A DNA stretch of 10,274 nucleotides from Fibrobacterota bacterium (GCA_030619215.1 JAUXBV010000064.1:1-10274), one strand, 5' to 3'; positions 1 through 10,237 are shown, counted from the stretch's first letter. Notes: a model not told the origin generated them from the sequence alone. Numbers and translations are program-made.

Positions 1-5
1 ACATC

Positions 6-10
6 GGAGG
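6..10 (+). promoter_or_regulatory. Ribosome binding site of the antitoxin gene
   Basis: GGAGG lies five bases before the GTG at 16. It is the reason for choosing that GTG as the start; there is no other in-frame start codon between the window edge and it. Confidence 0.6.
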
Positions 11-15
11 AATAC

Positions 16-231
16 GTGCTATCGGTTAAAGGTATTTATGACGGAAAGAATTTGAGGCTTGATGAAAATGTTTCTATAGAAAGGCCGGTTGAGGTTATTC
101 TAACATTCCTTAATTCCGGTAAAAACGGAGATCAGAAGGAAATAAGTACGAGACAAATGAGAATTTTAAAGAGAGGCTATAAAATGGGGAGTTTGAAGTT
201 TCAGTCTCGGGATGAGCTTCATGAACGGTAG
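16..231 (+). CDS. Antitoxin of a VapBC-like toxin-antitoxin module
   Basis: A 71-residue protein starting at GTG behind a strong GGAGG. The N-terminal part (about residues 1-32, VKGIYDGKNLRLDENV then VEVILTFL) has the short beta-strand pattern of small antitoxins that open with 'x-V-x-G-x-Y-D-G-K', often found next to PIN toxins. The C-terminal part is basic and then ends in SRDELHER, a tail typical of these antitoxins and likely to be the toxin-wrapping segment. It overlaps the downstream PIN gene, which supports a co-translated pair in which this protein neutralises the toxin and probably autoregulates the operon. The exact antitoxin family (AF2212/DUF104-like or a related VapB class) cannot be settled by eye. 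Its function as an antitoxin is inferred mainly from context and tail pattern. Confidence 0.72.
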   Translation: MLSVKGIYDGKNLRLDENVSIERPVEVILTFLNSGKNGDQKEISTRQMRILKRGYKMGSLKFQSRDELHER

Positions 232-646
232 GCTAATAGATACAAACATTTTGGTATATGCATACGATGCTTCGGAAAAAGAGAAGTTTTTCTGTGCGCG
301 CAAGATAATTTTATCGATATGGTCAAAGGGCTACGGATATACAACAGTTCAGAATCTCACGGAATTTTTTGTTGTGGTTACAAAAAAAATTGAATTTCCG
401 ATTAAAACATCTGAAGCACTGGCTATCATTCATGATATCCTTCATTCAGATAAATGGCAGGTGCTCGATAGAGACATGTATACTATTGAAAGGGCGATAG
501 CACTCGTGGAGAGATATAATATACACCTTTGGGATGCGCTTATTGCTCAAGTGATGCTTGATAACGATATTTCAATTATACTAACTGAAAACACCAAGGA
601 TTTCAAAAAAATCACCACAATATCAGCTGAAAAGGCCTTTAGCTAA
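221..646 (+). CDS. PIN-domain ribonuclease toxin, VapC-like
   Basis: A 141-residue PIN-domain protein, the usual VapC length. Numbered from the ATG at 221, the acidic metal-binding set of the PIN fold is visible: Asp7 in LIDTNILVYAYD, Glu48 in QNLTEFF, Asp105 in LWDALIAQ, and the late TENTKDF motif (Glu123, Asp127). These residues coordinate Mg2+/Mn2+ for single-stranded RNA cleavage. VapC toxins typically cut tRNA or rRNA and halt translation when the antitoxin decays; the target here is unknown. An ATG at 212 is also in frame, but GGG abuts it directly, whereas GGGATGAG sits at a better distance from 221 and the shorter form begins like typical PIN proteins. Either way the gene overlaps the antitoxin (by 11 or 20 bases), implying translational coupling. 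No key residue is missing, so the toxin looks intact. Confidence 0.86.
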   Translation: MNGRLIDTNILVYAYDASEKEKFFCARKIILSIWSKGYGYTTVQNLTEFFVVVTKKIEFPIKTSEALAIIHDILHSDKWQVLDRDMYTIERAIALVERYNIHLWDALIAQVMLDNDISIILTENTKDFKKITTISAEKAFS

Positions 647-670
647 GTATATTTAAATAGAAAGGTTTTT

Positions 671-676
671 AAAAGG
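671..676 (+). promoter_or_regulatory. Ribosome binding site deciding the recF TTG start
   Basis: AAAAGG stands nine bases before the TTG at 686. It supports a TTG start giving the N-terminus YLSSLQLQNFRNY, which is where RecF proteins normally begin. Confidence 0.5.
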
Positions 677-685
677 CAACTAACG

Positions 686-1783
686 TTGTATCTATCATCT
701 CTCCAACTTCAAAATTTCAGAAATTACAGAAGCCTCGATATCTCTTTTGAAAAGACCGGGGCTCTTTTTTATGGTGATAATGGCGCAGGGAAAACAAATA
801 TTATTGAAGCGGTATACTTTCTTTCCCTGGGGAGGTCTCAACGTGGCGCATCAAAAACAGATATGATACATACGGGTTGTAACGAAGCTTATGTTGAAGG
901 GGTATATGAGAACACAGGGGATTCATCGCAGGCTTCAATTTCCATAGGTTTTTCCCGTGACAGAAAGATCATAATGAAAAGAGACAACCAGAGAGTCTAC
1001 AAGCTCTCTGAATTTATAATTCAAAGTAATGTTATCACTTTTGGGCCACAGGATATAATGCTCATATATGGGGACCCGTCAGACCGCAGGAGATTTATTG
1101 ACATATTGCTCAGCCAGGTAAGGGAAGAATATTTGGGAAATCTGATTCAGTACAGGAAGAATCTTATAAATAGAAATAAGCTTCTGAGCGCCAACCCGGA
1201 TGACAGTTCGATAAATATTTATGAAGAGAAAATGGCTGAATACGGGTCGGAAATTTTCGCTGAACGTATGAAGTTGTTTGATTTTATTTCACCGCATTTC
1301 AGTGAATACTATAGCACTATCGCCCGAAACGGCAATGTGGGGACGGTTCAATATAAGCCCTCAATAAAAGGAGATGTCTTTGAGAAAGCACAATGGAGAG
1401 AAATGTTTCATACGAAATTAAAGGAGAGGCGAAAGAGGGATATAGCGTTGGGATATTCTTCGGTGGGGCCGCATAGAGATGATTGTATCTTTTTTATAAA
1501 TAACAGGCCGGTGAAGTTCTATGGGTCCCAGGGGGAGTGCAGGATAATGGCTTTTTCCCTGAGGCTGTGCTCGCTGCTTTACCTTGAAAAAGAGAAGCCG
1601 GGGAATAAAATTATTCTCATCGACGATGCGTTTGCGGAGCTTGACAAAGGGAAGGGCGGCAACATTTTTCCCCTTATTCAAAACAGGGGACAGTTGTTTA
1701 TTACAACACATTCTAAAGATGAGGCGTTGTTTAAAGAGCTTCCCCGTTTTTCAATTAACAATAGTAAGGTTCTTTCCGTATGA
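686..1783 (+). CDS. recF: DNA replication and repair protein RecF
   Basis: A 365-residue SMC-like ABC ATPase, the normal RecF length. It binds gapped DNA at stalled forks and, with RecO and RecR, loads RecA onto SSB-coated single strands. Visible landmarks are the N-terminal LQNFRNY, the Walker A motif GDNGAGKT (residues 30-37), the ABC signature SVGPHRDD (259-266) and the Walker B motif ILIDDAFAELD with acidic residues at 313, 314 and 318. The region between Walker A and the signature forms the RecF arm domain. All catalytic motifs are intact. Translation starts at TTG behind AAAAGG. The stop codon overlaps the next gene in an ATGA. A 39-base gap separates it from the PIN toxin, so it could be read from the toxin-antitoxin promoter, but no own promoter is obvious. 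Unlike the classical arrangement, no dnaN precedes it. Confidence 0.96.
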   Translation: MYLSSLQLQNFRNYRSLDISFEKTGALFYGDNGAGKTNIIEAVYFLSLGRSQRGASKTDMIHTGCNEAYVEGVYENTGDSSQASISIGFSRDRKIIMKRDNQRVYKLSEFIIQSNVITFGPQDIMLIYGDPSDRRRFIDILLSQVREEYLGNLIQYRKNLINRNKLLSANPDDSSINIYEEKMAEYGSEIFAERMKLFDFISPHFSEYYSTIARNGNVGTVQYKPSIKGDVFEKAQWREMFHTKLKERRKRDIALGYSSVGPHRDDCIFFINNRPVKFYGSQGECRIMAFSLRLCSLLYLEKEKPGNKIILIDDAFAELDKGKGGNIFPLIQNRGQLFITTHSKDEALFKELPRFSINNSKVLSV

Positions 1784-2070
1784 AAAAGAGAAATCCGCAG
1801 AAGGTGGGGGAAATAGTACGCACTGTTCTTTCCGGGCGGGGCTACCTCAGGCAATGCCTTGAGGCTGAGGTAATAAGCAATTGGCCCGATATTGTGGGTG
1901 AGAGAATTGCTGATGTGACCGAGTGCACCGATGTAAAAAAAGGTGTTATCTATGTTAAGGTTTCTTCCTCTTCCTGGAGAAATGAGATCTCTTTTTTAAA
2001 GAAAGAAATTATAGATAAAATTAAAAAAGAGACACGTTGTAAGACAATCAAGGATATAGCTTTTTATTAA
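1780..2070 (+). CDS. DUF721 (DciA-like) protein, probable replicative helicase partner
   Basis: A 96-residue protein of the DUF721 family. The family hallmarks are present: a tryptophan in ISNWPDIVG (Trp35, Gly40), a following strand pair ending in GVIYVKVSSSSW (Trp66), and a lysine-rich C-terminal helix (NEISFLKKEIIDKIKK). Members called DciA bind DnaB helicase and help load it in bacteria that lack DnaC or DnaI; short members such as this contain little beyond the KH-like core. The start codon overlaps the recF stop by four bases with a weak AAGG upstream at 1766-1769, so it is translationally coupled to recF. A recF-DUF721-gyrB-gyrA order is also classical in Actinobacteria, which supports the assignment. 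Helicase loading is inferred from the family and is not shown by this sequence. Confidence 0.85.
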   Translation: MKKRNPQKVGEIVRTVLSGRGYLRQCLEAEVISNWPDIVGERIADVTECTDVKKGVIYVKVSSSSWRNEISFLKKEIIDKIKKETRCKTIKDIAFY

Positions 2071-4360
<2,290 letters not shown>

Positions 4361-4369
4361 CATAAATGA

Positions 4370-5155
4370 GTGATGAGCAGAAGATTGCGGATACTTCTTA
4401 CCAATGATGATGGTTTTTCTTCACCGGGCATACGCCACTTGTATGATGTTTTGAAGAAAGAGCATTCCGTTACGGTTGTAGCTCCCGAGCAGGAACAGAG
4501 CGGTGTCGGACACGCCTTTACCTATAATAAGCCGCTGATGTTCCGCAAGAGGGAGTTTAAGGATAACGATACCGGTTATTCAGTATCGGGAACACCTGCA
4601 GACTGTGTTAAAATTGCATTATGCCACATTTTAGATGAAAAGCCGGATGTTATTGTTTCAGGAATGAACCATGGAAATAACACCGGTATTGCAGGGTATT
4701 ATTCCGGAACCGTTGCTGCGGTACGCGAGGGAGCTTTCTGGCAGGTTACGAGTATGGCATTTTCCCTGTGCGAGAGAGACCCCTGTTTTTTTTGTGAATA
4801 TGCCCTTATTTCATATAAAATTCTCCAAAAGATTATGTTTGATAATACGATAGTAGATAATGACAGGAGGATTTTTTTTAACGTAAACTTTCCATCGTGC
4901 CATCCCGATCAATGTGCCGGTATTGTGGTAGCCAAACAGAGCCTGTCATATTATAACGACAGATATGAGCCGGTAAAACGTAAGGACGGCAGTGTTGAAT
5001 ATTGGCTTCATGGCGAGAGGAAAGATGTGGAGCCGCAGAATGAATATGATGCACGCGCTGTTGAGAATAATTACATAGCCATAACACCGCTGCATATTGA
5101 CGCAACAGCATTTACAGCGATGAATTCTTTATCAGGGCTTGAGGAGATACTATAA
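4370..5155 (+). CDS. surE: 5'/3'-nucleotidase SurE
   Basis: A 261-residue SurE, a metal-dependent phosphatase that removes phosphate from nucleoside 5'- or 3'-monophosphates, and in some species from short polyphosphate. It is associated with stationary-phase survival and nucleotide salvage. The four metal ligands known from Thermotoga maritima SurE (Asp8, Asp9, Ser39, Asn95) all appear here shifted by exactly five: Asp13 and Asp14 in LLTNDDG, Ser44 in APEQEQSG and Asn100 in [18 protein letters not shown] (73-80), [12 protein letters not shown] and NVNFP are further family motifs. Translation could start at GTG 4370 or at the adjacent ATG 4373; neither has a clear ribosome binding site, so coupling to gyrB, nine bases upstream, is likely. 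Its position between the two gyrase genes is unusual. The protein looks complete and active. Confidence 0.95.
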   Translation: MMSRRLRILLTNDDGFSSPGIRHLYDVLKKEHSVTVVAPEQEQSGVGHAFTYNKPLMFRKREFKDNDTGYSVSGTPADCVKIALCHILDEKPDVIVSGMNHGNNTGIAGYYSGTVAAVREGAFWQVTSMAFSLCERDPCFFCEYALISYKILQKIMFDNTIVDNDRRIFFNVNFPSCHPDQCAGIVVAKQSLSYYNDRYEPVKRKDGSVEYWLHGERKDVEPQNEYDARAVENNYIAITPLHIDATAFTAMNSLSGLEEIL

Positions 5156-5157
5156 AC

Positions 5158-5163
5158 AAGGGG
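5158..5163 (+). promoter_or_regulatory. Ribosome binding site deciding the gyrA start
   Basis: AAGGGG lies five bases before the ATG at 5169. It argues for that start rather than the upstream in-frame ATG at 5139, which lies inside surE and would add ten residues ([10 protein letters not shown]) not typical of GyrA. Confidence 0.65.
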
Positions 5164-5168
5164 TTTCA

Positions 5169-7637
5169 ATGAGCGATCAGGAAATGAAAAATTATGTATT
5201 CATAGAAGACGAGATGAAGAGGTCCTATCTTGACTATGCAATGAGTATGATAACTGCACGCGCCCTGCCGGATGTCCGGGACGGTTTAAAGCCCGTTCAC
5301 CGGCGTGTTATGTATGGTATGAGCGAGCTGGGGCTTTCCCATACCAAACCACCGAAGAAGTGTGCCCGTGTTGTCGGTGATGTTATTGGAAAATATCACC
5401 CCCACGGTGATGCTGCAGTGTATGATACGCTTGTTCGTATGGCTCAGGATTTTTCTTTGCGATACTGTATGGTTAAAGGGCAGGGTAACTTCGGGTCTGT
5501 TGACGGAGATCCTCCTGCGGCGATGCGGTATACTGAGTGCCGGATGACGCGCCTTGCAGAAGAGATGATGGAGGATCTCGAAAAAAATACTGTCGACTTT
5601 GTACCAAATTATGATGACTCGTTAAAGGAGCCTACCGTGCTTCCCTCGAGGATTCCCTTTCTATTAATTAATGGAAGCACCGGTATTGCTGTGGGAATGG
5701 CAACCAACATGGCGCCACATAACCTTGGTGAGGTTGTTGACGCGGTCGTGGCCGTTATCGACGACCCTGAAATAAGCTTTGATAAGTTAATTAAGATAGT
5801 TCCGGGCCCTGATTTTCCGACAGGAGGCGTTATTTATGGAAGGGAAGGTATATGGCTCGCCTATAAAACCGGGAAAGGAAAGGTAATTGTAAGGGGGCGG
5901 GCGGAGATAGAAAAGCTGCAGAATGAGAGAGAACAGATTATTATCACAGAAATTCCCTATATGGTTAACAAGGCGTCGTTGCTGGGAAAAATGGGGGATC
6001 TGGTACGCCAGAAAAGTATTGATGGAATTGTTTTTATCCGTGATGAATCAGACAGGTCGGGAATGCGGATTGTGGTGGGTATCAAGAAGGAGAACTTTGC
6101 CGATGTTGTACTTAACCAGCTTTATAAATATACGAGCCTGCAGAGCACCTTCGGGATAAACAATCTTGCTTTAGTGGATTTACAACCGCGACTTCTTTCT
6201 CTAAAAGAAATCATCGAACATTTTATTAACCACAGACATGAAGTCGTCGAGCGGAAGACGAAATTTGAGCTGGGTAAGGCGGAAGAGCGCGCCCATGTAC
6301 TTGAGGGGCTGCGCATAGCAATAGATAACATTGATGAGATTATTGAGCTTATTAAAACATCTTCTTCTCCGGAAGAGGCGAGATCTCGCCTTCAGGAGAG
6401 GTTTAACCTTTCAGAATTACAGACAAAATCGATTTTGGAGATGCGCCTGCAGCGTTTAACCGGGCTTGAGAGAGAGAAGATAGAGGAGGAATATAATGGC
6501 CTCATAAAGCGTATTGAGGAGTTCAATGCGATACTTGCAAGCCGTGATAAGAGAATGGATATAATTAAAGAGGAGTTGCTCGAAATAAAAAAGAAATATA
6601 ATGACCCGCGAAGAACGGAAATTGTTGACTCAAAAGAGGGTGAAATTGATATAGATATTGAAGATCTGATAGCTGATGAGGATATGGTAATCATTATGAC
6701 CCATGCGGGCTATATAAAGCGCTGCCAGATAAATACCTACCGGTCACAGGGACGGGGAGGGCGTGGCGTTAAGGGAATGGAGTCCAAGGATGAGGATTTT
6801 GTGGAAACAATGTTCGTTGCCTCCGCACACTCCTATATTCTCTTTTTTACCAATACGGGACGATGTTACTGGTTAAAGGTATATAAAATCCCGGAGGCTG
6901 GAAGATACTCCCGTGGCAGGCCCATCGTTAATTTGCTGGAACTCAGGCCGAACGAAGAGATCGCCTCGTTTGTCCCGGTAAAAGAGTTTGATGAAACACA
7001 TTTTATTGTAGCTACAACAGAATATGGCGTGATAAATAAACAACCGCTTAAAGCCTATTCAAATGTCAGAAGGAACGGCATAAATGCCATAAATCTTGAT
7101 GAAGGAGACCGTTTAATTGAATGTAAACTTACCGACGGAAATAATGATATAATCATAGGAACAAAAAACGGCCAGGCTGTGAGATTTCATGAGAGCGCTA
7201 TTCGGGAGTTGGGAAGAAATACCAGGGGAGTAAAGGGCATAACCTGTCGGGAAGGCGACAGGGTTATTGGTATGATCGTTGTCAGGGAATCCGACCATAT
7301 TCTTTCGGTAACCGAAAACGGATATGGAAAACAGACCGCAGTTTCCGAGTATCGCAGAACGAACCGGGGCGGGATAGGAATAATAAACATCAAGACAACA
7401 AAGCGGAACGGCCATGTAATTGGTATCAGAAATTTGGGGAAAGACAGCGATGTTATGATAATTACCAGGAAGGGTATTATTATTCGCTGTGACGGATCAA
7501 AAATATCGCAGATAGGCCGGAATACACAGGGGGTAAAGCTTATCAATCTTGACGAAGGGGGTTCCGTTATTGATGTTGCGGTTTGTGAGAGGCAGGAGGA
7601 CCAATGTTTGGAAGCTGATCCGTCTGATGCAGGCTAG
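5169..7637 (+). CDS. gyrA: DNA gyrase subunit A
   Basis: An 822-residue GyrA, the common length for the short form. It is the breakage-reunion and DNA-wrapping subunit of gyrase. Numbered from 5169, the N-terminal winged-helix and tower region contains [17 protein letters not shown] (from residue 30), the quinolone-determining segment [12 protein letters not shown] (75-86) and the catalytic tyrosine Tyr121 in AMRYTE. A long coiled coil follows ([23 protein letters not shown] region), then the six-bladed C-terminal pinwheel. Its GyrA box reads QGRGGRG (527-533), close to the canonical QRRGGKG and sufficient to call gyrase rather than topoisomerase IV. The protein ends in a short acidic tail (EADPSDAG). 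The position equivalent to E. coli Ser83 is alanine (Ala82) while the Asp87 equivalent (Asp86) is kept. It begins 13 bases after surE. Downstream is a strong hairpin element. Confidence 0.97.
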   Translation: MSDQEMKNYVFIEDEMKRSYLDYAMSMITARALPDVRDGLKPVHRRVMYGMSELGLSHTKPPKKCARVVGDVIGKYHPHGDAAVYDTLVRMAQDFSLRYCMVKGQGNFGSVDGDPPAAMRYTECRMTRLAEEMMEDLEKNTVDFVPNYDDSLKEPTVLPSRIPFLLINGSTGIAVGMATNMAPHNLGEVVDAVVAVIDDPEISFDKLIKIVPGPDFPTGGVIYGREGIWLAYKTGKGKVIVRGRAEIEKLQNEREQIIITEIPYMVNKASLLGKMGDLVRQKSIDGIVFIRDESDRSGMRIVVGIKKENFADVVLNQLYKYTSLQSTFGINNLALVDLQPRLLSLKEIIEHFINHRHEVVERKTKFELGKAEERAHVLEGLRIAIDNIDEIIELIKTSSSPEEARSRLQERFNLSELQTKSILEMRLQRLTGLEREKIEEEYNGLIKRIEEFNAILASRDKRMDIIKEELLEIKKKYNDPRRTEIVDSKEGEIDIDIEDLIADEDMVIIMTHAGYIKRCQINTYRSQGRGGRGVKGMESKDEDFVETMFVASAHSYILFFTNTGRCYWLKVYKIPEAGRYSRGRPIVNLLELRPNEEIASFVPVKEFDETHFIVATTEYGVINKQPLKAYSNVRRNGINAINLDEGDRLIECKLTDGNNDIIIGTKNGQAVRFHESAIRELGRNTRGVKGITCREGDRVIGMIVVRESDHILSVTENGYGKQTAVSEYRRTNRGGIGIINIKTTKRNGHVIGIRNLGKDSDVMIITRKGIIIRCDGSKISQIGRNTQGVKLINLDEGGSVIDVAVCERQEDQCLEADPSDAG

Positions 7638-7666
7638 TTGATAAAATATTTAATATTGAAAAGTTC

Positions 7667-7797
7667 GTAACTACTCAGGTATTCCTTGTATAAAGTGTCA
7701 TTGCGAGCGAAGCGAAGCAATCTCCTGCGTCTGAGAAATGAGATTGCTTCGCTTCGCTCGCAATGACAAATGTTTTAACATATACCTGAGTAGTTAC
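7667..7797. repeat. Nested inverted-repeat element (MITE- or REP-like)
   Basis: A 131-base element with two perfect inverted repeats inside each other. The outer pair, GTAACTACTCAGGTAT at 7667-7682, is repeated in reverse complement at 7782-7797. The inner pair is 29 bases (7696-7724 and 7740-7768), made of GTCATTGCGAGCGAAGCGAA followed by GCAATCTC, around a 15-base loop. The two unpaired arms between outer and inner pairs are both exactly 13 bases. The inner sequence resembles 'attgcgagcgaagcgaagcaatctc' repeats that I know as widely dispersed intergenic palindromes in many environmental bacterial genomes. It sits between two convergent genes. No transposase lies inside and no target duplication is evident, so a non-autonomous miniature element is the best reading. 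Confidence 0.85.
7696..7768. terminator. Possible bidirectional terminator hairpin between gyrA and the export gene
   Basis: The 29-bp perfect stem with a 15-base loop lies 58 bases after the gyrA stop and 45 bases beyond the stop of the convergent export gene. Such a stable hairpin could halt or protect transcripts from both sides. Neither side has a proper run of T directly after the stem, so classical Rho-independent termination is doubtful; 3'-end stabilisation is an alternative. Confidence 0.35.
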
Positions 7798-7813
7798 AAA
7801 ATTTCAAATAATA

Positions 7814-10231
7814 TTACCGTAACATTTTGATAGTAGCAGCAATCAGCAAAGTACTCGCGGTGATTGCAAGGATGTCCTTTGTGGTCTCCAGAATTAACCT
7901 GAACCGTACATTGCTCGGAGGCAGCATGAGAGGTACTACAACAGCATCTCCGGATTCAAGATTGTAGCGGGACATGCGCATCATTTGCCGTGTTTTTACA
8001 CTACCGTTGGCTTTGATTACGTAAACATCTTTTTTGTTGGCATTATCTTTATAACCCCCGGCTTGTTCTATGTAATGGCTCATTTTCGTATTATATTTAT
8101 CCAGCACAAAGGTTGAAGGGTTATATATCTCCCCCAATACTGAAACAGTATTATAGTTTTTAGGAACATAAATGACATCACCATCTTCAATATGTAAATC
8201 TTTATAATTTTCCTCTTTTTCAAAATCAACAACAACACGCCCGTAAACCTCCGCTTCTCTCAATTTGTCCAGAAGGTTTGTTTGCATATCAAGAAGAGCA
8301 CCCACTTCCGGTCCGACACTACCCTTGGATGCTATTTCTGTGGAACTTGCGGCAATATCCGCTTCAAGTTTGTGTATGTATTCTTCTTTTCTCTTTTTTT
8401 CGATTTCCCTTACCGATTCCCGGGTTAAAATAGCAGCAGGAAGGTAGGCATCCGGTTTAAATCCGCCGGCCCTTCTCAGTAGGTGCCCGAGAGTTTCTCC
8501 CTCCAATATGACATAGTTACCAGGGTAATTAAATTCGCCAACAAGCGTGATGATTCTCTGTTTTTCCCATCCGTGTTTCACCCTTATGGAAATGTGGTCA
8601 AATTTTGAAAGCAGAAGGTTATGATCAGGGTCATCCTGCATTGCGGCTTTTATCGAGAAGTCGATTTTCTCAGTTCTTACGCTGTCCTCAATATAGGTTC
8701 TTTTATACAACTCCCCTCTTTCGGCGCTTGCATCCTCCCTGAGCCCGCCAGCTTCCAGTATCAGGTCTTTTACCCGCATGTTTTCGAGCAGTTTATAGGT
8801 ACCGGGGTTTGTAACAGCCCCATCTATCGTTACGATTCTATCAGGCTCAAAGTAGTCTTTATGATAAACAATTATATTATCCAATGGTTTAAGTGTTATG
8901 TTATTCATGGAAGCATTATCTTCTATGACACTGCCGAGATTAAAAGAGACAATACGTTCGGCATATGACGGCGATTCCCGGCGGCGTATTACTGAATAAT
9001 CGAAGTATGTTTCCGGCAACAGTTGTTCGTAATTGTTAATGATGTCAGAGACCTTCATATTATCCCGGTATTCATATTTTCCGGGGCGTAATACATTGCC
9101 GGAAAGGTAGACGGCATTTTTGTCCAGCATGACTACCGGAAAAATTTTTATAATATCACCGTCCTTTATTTCAAAATCAGGAAGCTGTTTTACATTGGGC
9201 ACTTCCAAATCCAGAACAACCTTTTGATCATTTTCCTGAAATCTTTCGATTTGTATCCTATTCACCCATGCAGCAGGGGTAAGGCCTCCTGCAAGCTCTA
9301 TTAAGTCTTTTAATGTTGTTTTTCCCTTTAGTTCATACAGGGCGCTTCGCCTGACATTTCCTGCAATTGCCGCCATTTTCTTTACCACAGGAACAAAAAT
9401 AACATCCCCTGTTTTCAGCCGGATATTGCTGAAATTGTCCCCGGACATCAGGAAGTCATAGAAATCGAATGTTTTAACGGTTCTCCCGTTCCTTTTTAAC
9501 TTTACATTGCGCATGGAGCCCTGTTTTGAGAACCCGTCTGCATGAAAGAGGGCATTCGTTACATTGGTGAGAGCGCCGACAGTGTATTGTCCGGGAACAG
9601 TAACTTCGCCGATAATAAAAACCCTGACATCGCTTAAGGTTCCCATGCTGATGGAAGCCTGTACCCCTTCAATATTCTGTATACGGTTAATAATATTTCT
9701 CTGCATTGCGTTGAATGTGAGGCCGGCAACAGGAACAGGGCCAATACGGGGTATGTTTATCTGTCCGCTTCTGTCAACAGTTAAGCGGTGCTCTTCGTTG
9801 ATGCGCCCCCAGATCATTACAACAACTTCATCGCCTGAGGCAACAGGGTAATCAGCGGGAACGGATATCTGTTTCTCTGAAATAAAAGAAGGTACTTTCT
9901 TTTTTCTGAAAACCGAATGGCCAAATATTTCAAGCTCCTTAATGAGGCTGTCTGGATTGATAATCTCCCCTTTAAGCAGATTTTCATAAACAGACGGTTT
10001 TTCTTCTTCTTTTAGTGTGTCTACTTCGGCTGTGTCGGTTTTGGCTGAGTCGGATAAGGCAAGGCTGTCTTCAATAATTTTTAGAAGCCTTGAATCTTGC
10101 GGCAGCCGGCTTGTGCCCAATTGCCTCTTGAGGGCTTCAATATCAGGAGTCTTCCTTTGGCCGAAGGAGCTCGGCGCAATAGCTAACAGAAGAAAACATA
10201 AGAAAAAATAATATACCCGTAGTTTTTTCAT
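7814..10231 (-). CDS. Outer-membrane polysaccharide export protein with multiple SLBB domains (Wza-like)
   Basis: An 805-residue exported protein. Residues 1-24 form a signal peptide (basic start, hydrophobic FFLCFLLLAIA, cleavage near SSFG-Q); Cys12 is too early and lacks a lipobox, so this is not clearly a lipoprotein. A charged linker rich in Ser, Asp and Glu (about 45-80) precedes the polysaccharide export domain (about 122-195, VPADYPVASGDEVVVMIWGR). Six SLBB-type repeats follow at roughly 202-282, 285-366, 373-457, 465-551, 559-691 and 695-768, each with a GxVxxPGxY-like strand and a GDxIxVP-like end. The fifth holds a helical, charged insertion at about 605-662. One transmembrane helix lies near the C-terminus (784-801). 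The protein would form the periplasmic and outer-membrane channel for capsule or exopolysaccharide. No glycosyltransferase or tyrosine-kinase partner is inside the window; they may lie upstream, beyond 10274. Confidence 0.9.
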   Translation of the reverse strand: MKKLRVYYFFLCFLLLAIAPSSFGQRKTPDIEALKRQLGTSRLPQDSRLLKIIEDSLALSDSAKTDTAEVDTLKEEEKPSVYENLLKGEIINPDSLIKELEIFGHSVFRKKKVPSFISEKQISVPADYPVASGDEVVVMIWGRINEEHRLTVDRSGQINIPRIGPVPVAGLTFNAMQRNIINRIQNIEGVQASISMGTLSDVRVFIIGEVTVPGQYTVGALTNVTNALFHADGFSKQGSMRNVKLKRNGRTVKTFDFYDFLMSGDNFSNIRLKTGDVIFVPVVKKMAAIAGNVRRSALYELKGKTTLKDLIELAGGLTPAAWVNRIQIERFQENDQKVVLDLEVPNVKQLPDFEIKDGDIIKIFPVVMLDKNAVYLSGNVLRPGKYEYRDNMKVSDIINNYEQLLPETYFDYSVIRRRESPSYAERIVSFNLGSVIEDNASMNNITLKPLDNIIVYHKDYFEPDRIVTIDGAVTNPGTYKLLENMRVKDLILEAGGLREDASAERGELYKRTYIEDSVRTEKIDFSIKAAMQDDPDHNLLLSKFDHISIRVKHGWEKQRIITLVGEFNYPGNYVILEGETLGHLLRRAGGFKPDAYLPAAILTRESVREIEKKRKEEYIHKLEADIAASSTEIASKGSVGPEVGALLDMQTNLLDKLREAEVYGRVVVDFEKEENYKDLHIEDGDVIYVPKNYNTVSVLGEIYNPSTFVLDKYNTKMSHYIEQAGGYKDNANKKDVYVIKANGSVKTRQMMRMSRYNLESGDAVVVPLMLPPSNVRFRLILETTKDILAITASTLLIAATIKMLR

Positions 10232-10237
10232 TATTTA

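Noticed and set aside
7667..7797. CRISPR array or tRNA at the inverted repeat
   Set aside because: There is a single nested palindrome, no regular direct repeats with spacers and no cloverleaf or anticodon arm.
8621..8968. Open frame of 115 codons antisense to the export gene
   Set aside because: It is a shadow frame: the minus-strand frame gives clear SLBB repeats, while this translation shows no domain or start signal.
10196..10198. Lipobox cysteine (Cys12) in the export protein signal
   Set aside because: It lies in the middle of the hydrophobic core, without the small residues required before a lipobox cysteine; a standard signal peptide cleaved near residue 24 fits better.
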